Shown piece after piece: positions 1 to 7,529 of a DNA stretch of 49,062 nt. Made by a program: the position numbers and the translations under genes. The DNA comes from Lachnoclostridium sp. (GTDB lineage Bacteria; Bacillota_A; Clostridia; Lachnospirales; Lachnospiraceae). The DNA is taken from contig SVDR01000009.1 in assembly GCA_015057755.1 (NCBI GenBank), positions 1 through 49,062 on the forward strand, written 5' to 3'. The first letter of the stretch is position 1. Each line of letters starts with the position of its first letter. The notes under the pieces were generated by a model. The model had not been told where the DNA came from, ran no database searches, and saw only the letters and a program-made list of their open reading frames with translations.

Positions 1-2589
1 GATATCACCGGCACGAACCTCAGCACCGATGCGGATGATTCCGCGCTCGTCAAGGTCTTTCAGTGCATCCTCACCAACGCCCGGAACATCTCTTGTGATC
101 TCTTCCGGTCCTAATTTGGTGTCACGGGATTCACACTCATATTCCTCAATGTGAACAGAAGTGTAAACGTCGTTCTGAACCAGTTTCTCACTTAACAGAA
201 CAGCATCCTCGTAGTTATAACCTTCCCAGGTCATAAATCCGATCAGCGGGTTCTTACCAAGTGCGATCTCACCGTTCTTTGTGGACGGGCCGTCTGCGAT
301 AACCTCGCCTGCCTCTACATGGTCACCCTTGTAAACGATCGGCTTCTGGTTGTAGCAGTTGGACTGGTTGCTTCTGGAGAATTTTGTAAGATGGTAAACA
401 TCTCTGTTTCCATCGGAATCTCTCTTAATTACGATCTCGTTGGAAGCGGAACGCTCTACGATACCGGAGTTCTTTGCAACTACACAAACACCGGAGTCAA
501 CAGCGGCTTTCGCCTCAATACCTGTACCAACGACCGGAGCCTCTGTTGCAAGAAGCGGAACTGCCTGACGCTGCATGTTGGAACCCATCAGCGCACGGTT
601 CGCGTCGTCGTTCTGAAGGAACGGGATCATGGATGTCGCTACGGAGAATACCATCTTCGGAGAAATATCCATCAGGTCGATGGAACGTTTCTGGAAGGAA
701 GATGTTTCCTCGCGGAAACGACCGGATACGTTGTTGTGGATGAAGTATCCGTTCTCATCTAACGGCTCGTTGGCCTGAGCTACGATGAAGTTATCCTCTT
801 CGTCGGCTGTCAGGTAAACAACCTCATCCGTTACTCTCGGATTAGCAGCATCTGTTTTATCAACCACACGGTACGGAGCCTCAACGAAACCGTACGGGTT
901 TACTCTTGCGTAAGTAGCAAGGGAGTTGATAAGACCGATGTTCGGACCCTCCGGAGTCTCGATCGGACACATACGGCCATAGTGTGTGTAGTGTACGTCT
1001 CGAACCTCGAAACCTGCACGCTCTCTGGAAAGACCGCCCGGACCTAATGCGGAGAGACGTCTCTTATGTGTTAACTCAGAAAGCGGGTTGTTCTGGTCCA
1101 TGAACTGGGAAAGCTGGGAGCTTCCGAAGAACTCTTTCACAGCTGCAGTTACCGGCTTGATGTTGATCAGGGACTGCGGTGTGATATTGTCCATATCCTG
1201 TGTTGTCATTCTTTCACGAACAACACGCTCCATTCTGGAGAGACCGATACGGTACTGGTTCTGTAACAGTTCGCCAACGGCACGAATACGACGGTTGCCA
1301 AGATGGTCAATATCATCTTTTGTACCGATCTCGTACTCAAGGTGCATATTATAGTTGATGGAAGCGATAATATCTTCCTTAGTAATATGCTTCGGAATCA
1401 GGTCGCTGATGTTGCGGCGGATCTCGTCTTTTAACTCTTCCTCGCTCATCTCGCCTGCTCTTTCGAGAATACCTTCTAATACCGGGTAGAATACCAGCTC
1501 AGTAACACCAACCTCTTCCGGATCAAATGTAACATAAGCACCAAGGTCTACCATCATATTGGAAAGCACTTTTGCAGTTCTCTCCTCAGCCTGGATCCAT
1601 ACATACGGAACGGCTGCGTTCTGGATTGCAACTGCCTGCTCTTTTGTCACTGTCTTGCCTGCTTCTGCAAGGATCTCGCCTGTTGCCATATCAACAACAT
1701 CTTCAGCGAGAACATGACCAACGATACGGTTCTTGAAGTGAAGCTTCTTATTAAATTTATATCTGCCGACTTTTGCAAGATCATATCTTCTTGCATCGAA
1801 GAACATGCTGTTTAAGAGGCTCTCTGCACTGTCTACAGAAAGCGGCTCGCCCGGACGGATCTTCTTATATAATTCTAAGAGACCATCCTGGTAGTTGTCG
1901 GAAGTATCTTTACCGAAGCTTGCAAGGATCTTCGGCTCTTCACCAAAGAGCTCTACGATCTCTGCGTTTGTTCCGTAACCGAGTGCACGGATGAGCACTG
2001 TTACCGGAACCTTTCTTGTACGGTCTACACGAACGTAGAATACATCGTTAGAATCTGTTTCGTACTCTAACCATGCACCACGGTTCGGGATTACTGTACA
2101 GGAATACAGCTCTTTACCGATCTTATCGTGGTCGATGCCGTAGTAGATACCAGGGGAACGTACTAACTGGCTTACAATAACTCGCTCGGCACCGTTAATT
2201 ACGAAGGAACCGGTATCTGTCATTAACGGCAGATCACCCATGAAAATCTCGTGTTCATTGATTTCATCTTTATCTTTGTTGCAGAGTCTCACCTTAACTT
2301 TTAAAGGTGCTGCATAAGTAGCGTCACGCTGCTTGCATTCCTCGATTGTGTACTTAATATCATCTCTGCAAAGTGTGAAGTCTACAAACTCCAGGCTCAG
2401 GTGACCAGCAAAGTCAGCGATCGGAGAGATATCTTCGAAGACCTCTTTAAGACCTTCATCAAGGAACCACTGATAGGAATCTTTCTGGATTTCAATCAGG
2501 TTCGGCATCTCAAGAACTTCTTTCTGTCTTGAGTAACTCATCCTGACGCTCTTACCGGCCGGCACCGGACGTATTCTGCTTTTCTCCAT
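1..2589 (-). CDS. rpoB: RNA polymerase subunit beta (partial, C-terminus outside window)
   Basis: Beta subunit of core RNA polymerase, forming with beta' the active centre and the rifampicin pocket. About 863 codons are present and the frame is still open at the window edge, so roughly the last quarter to third of the usual 1,180-1,290 residues lies outside. Visible family signatures are [12 protein letters not shown] and [10 protein letters not shown] near the N-terminus, the rifampicin region [15 protein letters not shown] followed by [13 protein letters not shown], and [17 protein letters not shown]. The rifampicin-contact positions read as wild type (D, H and S at the usual 516, 526 and 531 sites), so no target resistance is visible. 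The ATG is preceded by AGGGGTGA. The gene stands directly behind its own promoter, with no rplJ or rplL in front; a divergent hydrogenase operon lies there instead. rpoC would be expected to follow outside the window. Confidence 0.98.
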   Translation of the reverse strand, partial: MEKSRIRPVPAGKSVRMSYSRQKEVLEMPNLIEIQKDSYQWFLDEGLKEVFEDISPIADFAGHLSLEFVDFTLCRDDIKYTIEECKQRDATYAAPLKVKVRLCNKDKDEINEHEIFMGDLPLMTDTGSFVINGAERVIVSQLVRSPGIYYGIDHDKIGKELYSCTVIPNRGAWLEYETDSNDVFYVRVDRTRKVPVTVLIRALGYGTNAEIVELFGEEPKILASFGKDTSDNYQDGLLELYKKIRPGEPLSVDSAESLLNSMFFDARRYDLAKVGRYKFNKKLHFKNRIVGHVLAEDVVDMATGEILAEAGKTVTKEQAVAIQNAAVPYVWIQAEERTAKVLSNMMVDLGAYVTFDPEEVGVTELVFYPVLEGILERAGEMSEEELKDEIRRNISDLIPKHITKEDIIASINYNMHLEYEIGTKDDIDHLGNRRIRAVGELLQNQYRIGLSRMERVVRERMTTQDMDNITPQSLINIKPVTAAVKEFFGSSQLSQFMDQNNPLSELTHKRRLSALGPGGLSRERAGFEVRDVHYTHYGRMCPIETPEGPNIGLINSLATYARVNPYGFVEAPYRVVDKTDAANPRVTDEVVYLTADEEDNFIVAQANEPLDENGYFIHNNVSGRFREETSSFQKRSIDLMDISPKMVFSVATSMIPFLQNDDANRALMGSNMQRQAVPLLATEAPVVGTGIEAKAAVDSGVCVVAKNSGIVERSASNEIVIKRDSDGNRDVYHLTKFSRSNQSNCYNQKPIVYKGDHVEAGEVIADGPSTKNGEIALGKNPLIGFMTWEGYNYEDAVLLSEKLVQNDVYTSVHIEEYECESRDTKLGPEEITRDVPGVGEDALKDLDERGIIRIGAEVRAGDI

Positions 2590-2729
2590 TGACGTTTCAC
2601 CCCTGTTTTCTTTATATTAAAACTTGTGACTGGGATTCTCTGCTTTTCAGTCATCCCAACCACGAAAACTTCCACTTTTTGGGCATACTGGTGCCATAAG
2701 GCACATGACACCACAATAGTGCACATTAC

Positions 2730-2758
2730 ATATTATCACGAGCATGTCAACATGTCAA
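2730..2758 (-). promoter_or_regulatory. sigma-A promoter for rpoB
   Basis: A perfect TTGACA -35 box is separated by 17 bp from TAATAT (4 of 6 to consensus); an overlapping GATAAT is an alternative -10. A second TTGACA lies 8 bp inside the spacer. Transcription from here gives a leader of about 135 nt before the rpoB start. That leader contains GTGCC-TTAT-GGCAC and a TGGGAT/ATCCCA pairing, so it can fold, but no U-run terminator is seen. Confidence 0.75.
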
Positions 2759-2860
2759 GAACATTTTCCTTATTTTTATATAATATAATTATTTAACCAA
2801 AAACCCACTTCCAGTTTTGGCAAATCTGTCTATTTTCTACTGTACTTTTACAAAACATTG

Positions 2861-2875
2861 TGTTAAAATTAACGA
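2861..2875 (+). promoter_or_regulatory. extended -10 and Rex-like palindrome before hydC
   Basis: TGTTAAAAT gives an extended -10 element (TG-n-TAAAAT) without a convincing -35 box. The same bases form the palindrome GTTAA-AA-TTAAC inside TTGTGTTAAAATTAACGAAA. Clostridial Rex, the NADH/NAD-sensing repressor that controls hydrogenase and fermentation genes, binds TTGTTAA-n4-TTAACAA; this site has the same half-site core but a shorter centre, so the assignment is only suggestive. Confidence 0.35.
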
Positions 2876-2921
2876 AATGATTTCATGGTGAATGAGATAT
2901 AAGGGGAAAGGAGAGATCACT

Positions 2922-3407
2922 TTGAGTCAGATGAATATTGAAAAACTGGATGAAATCCTTAGTGCGCATAATTATGATCCGTCACTGGTAATTGCGATCA
3001 TGCAGGATATTCAGAAAGAATACCGTTACCTGCCGCAGGACGCATTATGCTATGTGGCGAAAAAATTAAAGATCAGCGAAGCCAAAATTTACGGCGTTGC
3101 TACTTTCTATGAAAACTTCTCCCTGGAGCCGAAGGGAAAATACGTGATCAAGATCTGTGACGGAACAGCTTGCCACGTTCGTAAATCCGTTCCGATCCTG
3201 GAAGAGATCCGTACACAGTTAGGCGTAACAGCAGAAAAGCCAACAACCGACGATATGATGTTCACAGTTGAAACTGTATCCTGTCTCGGTGCATGCGGCC
3301 TTGCTCCGGTTTGTACTGTAAATGACGTGGTTTACCCGTCTATGACTCCGGAAAAAGCACGTGCGATGCTGAAAGAAATCCGCGAAAAGGAGGCTAAGGG
3401 AGAATAA
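2922..3407 (+). CDS. hydC: NAD-dependent [FeFe]-hydrogenase, NuoE-like 2Fe-2S subunit
   Basis: Small thioredoxin-like subunit of the soluble trimeric hydrogenase, homologous to NuoE of complex I. It carries one [2Fe-2S] cluster held by four cysteines seen as CDGTAC (C-x4-C) and CLGAC (C-x3-C), the standard family pattern, and has the usual length of about 160 residues. I chose the TTG start because AAAGGAGA lies nine bases before it; the upstream ATG of the longest frame overlaps this ribosome binding site and has none of its own. The stop overlaps the ATG of the next gene (TAATG), which indicates translational coupling. First gene of the hydCBA operon. Naming follows Thermotoga HydABC; the equivalent name hndA is also used. 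Confidence 0.93.
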   Translation: MSQMNIEKLDEILSAHNYDPSLVIAIMQDIQKEYRYLPQDALCYVAKKLKISEAKIYGVATFYENFSLEPKGKYVIKICDGTACHVRKSVPILEEIRTQLGVTAEKPTTDDMMFTVETVSCLGACGLAPVCTVNDVVYPSMTPEKARAMLKEIREKEAKGE

Positions 3408-5311
3408 TGCTTACAAAAATCAATTCCAGAGAAGAACTGAATGTAAAACGTGAAGAATTCGCCAAAGCCTTAAATGCACAGAGCAAACAGATCTTAATCT
3501 GCGGCGGTACAGGCTGTGTAGCCGGCGGTTCTTTAAAAATTTATGACCGTTTAAAAGAGATGATGGATGAGCGCGGAATCAAATGTACACTGGTTCTCGA
3601 TGTTCATGATCACGACCACGAAGAAGGCGAAGTAGGCCTTAAGAAGAGCGGCTGTCACGGCTTCTGTGAGATGGGCCCGCTCCTTCGTATTGAGCCGATG
3701 GGATGGCTTTATACAAAAGTAAAAGTAGAGGACTGTGAAGACATTCTCGAAAAGAGTATTTTAAATAATGAAGTTGTTGATCGTCTTGTTTACCGTGACA
3801 AAGACGGCGTTGCTTATCCGAAACAGGAAGAAATTCCGTTCTACAAACAGCAGACACGTGTGGCTCTCGAGCACTGCGGCCACATCAACGCAGAGTCCAT
3901 CGAAGAATACATTGCAGTAGGCGGCTACAGCGCTGTTGAAAAATGTTTATTTGAAATGACTTCCGAAGATATCGTAAAAGAGATTTCCGAAGCTGGTCTT
4001 CGCGGCCGCGGCGGCGGCGGATTCCCGGCCGGTACAAAATGGTCTCAGGTTCTTCGTCAGAAGGATCCGGAGAAGTACGTTGTATGTAACGGTGACGAGG
4101 GTGACCCGGGTGCATTTATGGACCGTTCTATGATGGAAGGTGATCCGCACCGTGTATTAGAGGGCATGATCATCGCCGGTATCGCTACAAAGGCTCACAC
4201 AGGTTACATTTATGTTCGTGCTGAGTATCCGCTTGCAGTTGAGCGTTTAACAATCGCGATCGCTCAGGCAAAAGAACTTGGTCTTCTTGGTGAAAATATC
4301 CTTGGTTCCGGTTTTGATTTCGATATCAGAATCAGCCAGGGTGCAGGTGCTTTCGTTTGTGGTGAGGGTTCTGCTCTTACTGCTTCCATCGAAGGCAACC
4401 GCGGTATGCCGCGTGTAAAACCGCCGCGTACTGTAGAGCATGGTCTTTTCAACAAACCGACTGTATTAAATAACGTAGAAACATTCTGTAACGTGGCTCC
4501 GATCATCAACAAGGGTTCCGCATGGTACAAGACCATCGGTCCGGACAACAACCACGGTACAAAAGCTTTTGCTTTAACAGGTAATGTTAATAACACAGGT
4601 CTGATCGAGGTTCCGATGGGAACTACACTCCGCGAAGTTATCTTTGATATCGGCGGCGGCGTAAAGGGCGGCGAATTCAAGGCTGTTCAGATTGGCGGAC
4701 CGTCCGGCGGATGCTTATGCATCAGCCCGACAGAAAACCATTTAGATATGAAGTTAGACTTCGACTCCTTAAAGAAAGTTGGCGCCATGATTGGTTCCGG
4801 CGGTCTTGTAGTTATGAACGACAAGAGCTGTATGGTCGAAGTTGCCCGCTTCTTTATGAACTTCACACAGAACGAGTCCTGCGGTAAATGCGTTCCGTGC
4901 CGTGAAGGTACAAAACGTATGCTGGAACTCTTAACCGATATCGTTGAGGGACGCGGAACAATGCAGCACATCGAGCTTCTCGAAGAGCTGGCTTCCACAA
5001 TTTCCGAAACCGCTCTCTGCGGTCTTGGTAAATCCGCTCCGTCTCCGGTAAGCAGTACATTAAAGTACTTCCGCGACGAGTATATTGCTCACGTTGTGGA
5101 TAAGAAATGTCCGGCTAACCAGTGTAAAGCTCTCGTTTCCATGCAGATCGATCCGGAATTATGTAAGGGCTGTACAAAGTGTGCACGTATGTGTCCGGTT
5201 GGCGCGATCACAGGTACTGTGAAGCAGCCGCACCACATCGATATGGAAAAATGTATCAAGTGCCGTGCTTGTATTGACGGCTGTCCGTTTGGCGCTGTGA
5301 AAGAAGTGTAG
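3407..5311 (+). CDS. hydB: NAD-dependent [FeFe]-hydrogenase, NuoF-like NADH/FMN subunit
   Basis: Flavin subunit that exchanges electrons with NAD(H). Domain order: an N-terminal thioredoxin-like [2Fe-2S] domain (CGGTGC near residue 32 and CHGFC near 84); the FMN/NADH-binding NuoF domain with GLRGRGGGGFPAGTKW near 196 and GDEGDPGAF; a [4Fe-4S] motif ESCGKCVPCREGT near 488; and a C-terminal two-cluster ferredoxin domain (CKGCTKCARMCP and CIKCRACIDGCP) in the last 60 residues. The 634-residue length and the added ferredoxin tail match HydB of multimeric, potentially electron-bifurcating hydrogenases, not plain NuoF. It sits between hydC (1-base overlap) and hydA (12-base gap). Whether the complex truly bifurcates between ferredoxin and NADH cannot be told from sequence alone. 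Confidence 0.95.
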   Translation: MLTKINSREELNVKREEFAKALNAQSKQILICGGTGCVAGGSLKIYDRLKEMMDERGIKCTLVLDVHDHDHEEGEVGLKKSGCHGFCEMGPLLRIEPMGWLYTKVKVEDCEDILEKSILNNEVVDRLVYRDKDGVAYPKQEEIPFYKQQTRVALEHCGHINAESIEEYIAVGGYSAVEKCLFEMTSEDIVKEISEAGLRGRGGGGFPAGTKWSQVLRQKDPEKYVVCNGDEGDPGAFMDRSMMEGDPHRVLEGMIIAGIATKAHTGYIYVRAEYPLAVERLTIAIAQAKELGLLGENILGSGFDFDIRISQGAGAFVCGEGSALTASIEGNRGMPRVKPPRTVEHGLFNKPTVLNNVETFCNVAPIINKGSAWYKTIGPDNNHGTKAFALTGNVNNTGLIEVPMGTTLREVIFDIGGGVKGGEFKAVQIGGPSGGCLCISPTENHLDMKLDFDSLKKVGAMIGSGGLVVMNDKSCMVEVARFFMNFTQNESCGKCVPCREGTKRMLELLTDIVEGRGTMQHIELLEELASTISETALCGLGKSAPSPVSSTLKYFRDEYIAHVVDKKCPANQCKALVSMQIDPELCKGCTKCARMCPVGAITGTVKQPHHIDMEKCIKCRACIDGCPFGAVKEV

Positions 5312-5323
5312 GAGGAGAAAGAA

Positions 5324-7033
5324 ATGGCTAAATATATGATCATTGATGGACTCCGCGCAGAGTTCACAGACGAAAAAAATATCCTTCAGGTAATCCGTAA
5401 AGTCGGAATCAATATCCCGACATTCTGTTATTCTTCGGAACTGTCCATTTTCGGCGCATGCCGTATGTGCGTGGTTGAGGATGAGAGAGGAAGCATCATC
5501 GCTTCCTGTTCCACACCTCCGAAGGATGGCATGAAAATCCGCACAAATACACCGAAGCTCCATCATCACAGAAAGATGATCCTGGAACTGCTTCTTGCTT
5601 CCCACTGCAGAGATTGTACAACATGTGAGAAGAACCAGAAATGTCAGCTCCAGTCTCTTGCAAGACGTTTCGGTCTGTATGAAGTACGTTTCAACAACTA
5701 TCGTCCGCAGTATGAACTCGACTCTTCTTCTCCGGCGATCGTTCGTGATATGAACAAATGTATCCTTTGCGGTGACTGTGTTCGTATGTGTAACGAAATT
5801 CAGGGCGTTGGCGCCATCGATTTCGTACACCGCGGTTCCGGCATGCAGGTTTCCACAGCCTTCGGCAAAAAGCTTGCTGAAACAGACTGTGTAAACTGCG
5901 GTCAGTGTGCCGCTGTCTGCCCGACAGGTGCGATCACAATCAAGAAGTCCCACGGTAAAGTTTGGAACGCAATCTTTGATCCGAAGAAGCGTGTGATCGC
6001 TCAGGTTGCTCCGGCCGTTCGTGTGGCTCTCGGTGAAGAGTTCGGCATGAAACCGGGTGACAACAGCATTTATAAAATTTACACAGCTCTCCGCATGATC
6101 GGTTTCGATCTGGCTTTCGATACATCCGTCAGCGCAGATATGACGATCATCGAGGAGACAAACGAGCTGGCAGCTATCCTTGCAAGCGGCGAAGAGCGTA
6201 AATATCCGTTATTTACATCCTGCTGCCCGGCATGGATCAAATACTGTGAAACAAGACATCCGGAACTCCTTCCGTACATCTCCACAAGCAAATCTCCGAT
6301 GCAGATGTTCGGTGCAGTTCTGAAAGAATACTACAAACCGTCTGATGAAGAGTGCGGCCTTGAGACATTCAACGTAGCGATCATGCCGTGTACTGCTAAG
6401 AAGATGGAAGCAGAAAGAGAAGAATTTATCCGCAATGGCAAACCGGATATCGATGCGGTTCTTACAACAAAAGAGCTTGCTAAGATGATCACAGAACTCG
6501 GTATCCAGTTCAACGAGATCGAGCCGTCCGCTCCGGACCAGCCGTTCTCCATTCGTTCCGGTGCAGGCGTTATCTTCGGTGCCAGCGGCGGTGTTACTGA
6601 AGCAGCTCTCCGCCGTGTTGCAGAGCGCTCCAACTCCGCTCTTACAGAGATCCGTTACTCCGGCGTTCGTGGTTTAGAGGGTATCAAGACTTTCACAGCC
6701 ATGATCGGCGAGAAGGAAGTTCGCGTAGCTGTTGTCAGCGGTCTCGCAAATGCTGAGGTTCTGATCCAGCTCATCGAAAGCGGCGAAGAACACTTTGACT
6801 TCGTAGAAGTGATGGCTTGTCCGACCGGCTGTATCGGCGGCGCAGGTCAGCCGGAAGGCTTCTTATCTGATAAAGAAGCTCGTGCAGCAGGTCTGTATAC
6901 AGCAGATAAGAGCGCACTTGTAAAACGTTCCGATGAGAACCCGGTTGTAAACCAGCTCTACGAGACAGGTCTTCTGAAGGACCGTGCGCACGAGTTATTA
7001 CATGTTCACTACTGTGCACATCATGAGGAATAA
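5324..7033 (+). CDS. hydA: [FeFe]-hydrogenase catalytic subunit
   Basis: Makes or splits H2 at the H-cluster and receives electrons from HydB. Domain order: N-terminal [2Fe-2S] domain (CRMC near residue 47), a His-Cys3 [4Fe-4S] motif in HHHRKMILELLLASHCRDC near 84-103, two ferredoxin clusters (CILCGDCVRMC near 147, CVNCGQCAAVCP near 190), then the H-cluster domain with TSCCPAW near 298, MPCTAKKME near 352 and MACPTGCIGGAGQP near 495. The third H-cluster motif carries Thr where most enzymes have Gly (usually ACPGGC), and AGQP where GGQP is usual. The protein ends soon after the H-domain, so it lacks the C-terminal [2Fe-2S] extension of Thermotoga HydA. Ribosome binding site AGGAGG. Maturases HydE, HydF and HydG are not in the window. 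A strong terminator follows. Confidence 0.96.
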   Translation: MAKYMIIDGLRAEFTDEKNILQVIRKVGINIPTFCYSSELSIFGACRMCVVEDERGSIIASCSTPPKDGMKIRTNTPKLHHHRKMILELLLASHCRDCTTCEKNQKCQLQSLARRFGLYEVRFNNYRPQYELDSSSPAIVRDMNKCILCGDCVRMCNEIQGVGAIDFVHRGSGMQVSTAFGKKLAETDCVNCGQCAAVCPTGAITIKKSHGKVWNAIFDPKKRVIAQVAPAVRVALGEEFGMKPGDNSIYKIYTALRMIGFDLAFDTSVSADMTIIEETNELAAILASGEERKYPLFTSCCPAWIKYCETRHPELLPYISTSKSPMQMFGAVLKEYYKPSDEECGLETFNVAIMPCTAKKMEAEREEFIRNGKPDIDAVLTTKELAKMITELGIQFNEIEPSAPDQPFSIRSGAGVIFGASGGVTEAALRRVAERSNSALTEIRYSGVRGLEGIKTFTAMIGEKEVRVAVVSGLANAEVLIQLIESGEEHFDFVEVMACPTGCIGGAGQPEGFLSDKEARAAGLYTADKSALVKRSDENPVVNQLYETGLLKDRAHELLHVHYCAHHEE

Positions 7034-7048
7034 ATAGGAATCTAATAA

Positions 7049-7083
7049 AGCAGCACCTTCGGCTGAAGGTGCTGCTTTTGCTT
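7049..7083 (+). terminator. intrinsic terminator of hydCBA
   Basis: A perfect 11-bp stem (GCAGCACCTTC pairing with GAAGGTGCTGC) closed by GGCT is followed directly by TTTTGCTTTT. It separates the hydrogenase operon from the RNA-like region downstream. Confidence 0.92.
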
Positions 7084-7129
7084 TTGCGTTGCTGAGAATC
7101 ATTTGATTGTATTTTAATTATCCGAGTGC

Positions 7130-7204
7130 GCGCCTCTCGTAGCTTCCAAACCTCAAAAACACGGTCGCCTATCGTTTTTGCAGATATTGGAAGCACCGAG
7201 GCGC
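7130..7204 (+). other. long imperfect hairpin, first part of an RNA-like region
   Basis: Three nested arm pairs occur in register: GCGCCTC with GAGGCGC, GCTTCCAA with TTGGAAGC, and AAAAAC with GTTTTT, separated by small asymmetric internal loops. There is no sensible coding frame and no U-run after the hairpin, so it is neither a gene nor a terminator. It precedes the more elaborate fold at 7280-7460 and may belong to the same transcript. Function unknown. Confidence 0.55.
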
Positions 7205-7242
7205 CTTGCATGTCTGACATCGAACCAACGTATGCCATAATC

Positions 7243-7287
7243 GCGAAAATTTTAGCTTCTGATTATATGCGAAAACATAGCTTCAGA
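7243..7287 (+). repeat. imperfect direct repeat of about 20 bp
   Basis: GCGAAAATTTTAGCTTCTGA at 7243-7262 and GCGAAAACATAGCTTCAGA at 7269-7287 differ by a few bases and a one-base gap, and are six bases apart. A third TAGCTTC occurs at 7140. The second copy runs into the outer stem of the fold that follows. Confidence 0.6.
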
Positions 7288-7460
7288 GTGACAGCGTTTT
7301 TCCAAGGACCATTGAATACGTCGGTACTTAGGCGGGGTCCCTCACACGCCTTAGTACCGCTATGACCTCTCTGCGCACGAGGCCGTGCTCCGTTGGGTCA
7401 GACCCCGTAGTCATTTGAGCGAGAGCGCGTCCTTGGGAAAATGGCTGTCAACTCTGAAGC
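7280..7460 (+). ncRNA. candidate structured non-coding RNA, unassigned
   Basis: The ends of this 181-base element pair over about 30 positions: GCTTCAGAG with CTCTGAAGC, TGACAGC with GCTGTCA, GTTTTT with GAAAAT, and CCAAGGAC with GTCCTTGG. Inside lie a 13-bp hairpin with one T-T mismatch (7322-7334 with 7347-7359), an ATGAC/GTCAT stem (7362-7366 with 7410-7414) enclosing a GCACG/CGTGC hairpin, and a possible pseudoknot of loop GGGTC (7335-7339) with GACCC (7401-7405). GTTTTT/GAAAAT pairs fully only if the RNA is read on the plus strand (G-U at both ends), which suggests the orientation. There is no open frame of interest, no flanking target-site duplication and no clear promoter. It does not show tmRNA, RNase P or SRP signatures. 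The nested fold with a pseudoknot recalls ornate clostridial RNAs such as raiA, but I cannot confirm a family by eye. Confidence 0.5.
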
Positions 7461-7472
7461 GGACTGTTCAAG

Positions 7473-7509
7473 AAAAAAGCACGCACCCTGCAAATGCAGA
7501 ATGCGTACT
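7473..7509 (-). terminator. intrinsic terminator of the MATE / zinc-ribbon operon
   Basis: On the minus strand GTACGCATTCTGCA pairs with TGCAGGGTGCGTGC over 14 positions including three G-U pairs, followed by TTTTTTC. The plus strand has mismatches at these positions and no U-run, so the terminator serves the leftward genes. Confidence 0.9.
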
Positions 7510-7529
7510 CAATAAAAATCCTATTCTAT

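Larger units (their letters stand above)
2590..2921. other. divergent intergenic region rpoB / hydCBA
   Basis: This gap between divergent operons holds the rpoB promoter and leader on the left side and an AT-rich stretch on the right. In the right part, CCAAAA and TTTTGG-type arms around 2797-2821 form an imperfect inverted repeat, and a GTTAA-AA-TTAAC palindrome overlaps the likely hydC -10 element. No credible coding frame is seen. Confidence 0.6.

Noticed and set aside
5159..5953. Long minus-strand frame of 264 codons opposite hydB and hydA
   Set aside because: It is the antisense of two strongly recognisable genes, with Cys/Thr/His-rich sequence and no ribosome binding site.
7126..7365. 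GTG-started frame of 79 codons and other short frames in the RNA-like region
   Set aside because: They cross the hairpins, lack ribosome binding sites and give Arg/Ser/Pro-rich sequences typical of chance frames.
7280..7460. Miniature inverted-repeat transposon (MITE)
   Set aside because: Terminal pairing fits, but no target-site duplication flanks the ends (CATA versus GGAC), no second copy is in the window, and the inside folds in a complex way with a pseudoknot.
7080..7470. tmRNA, RNase P RNA, SRP RNA or 6S RNA
   Set aside because: I looked for the tmRNA acceptor ends and T-loop, the RNase P GAAAGTCC-type core, the SRP tetraloop region and a 6S-like long central bubble on both strands; none fit.
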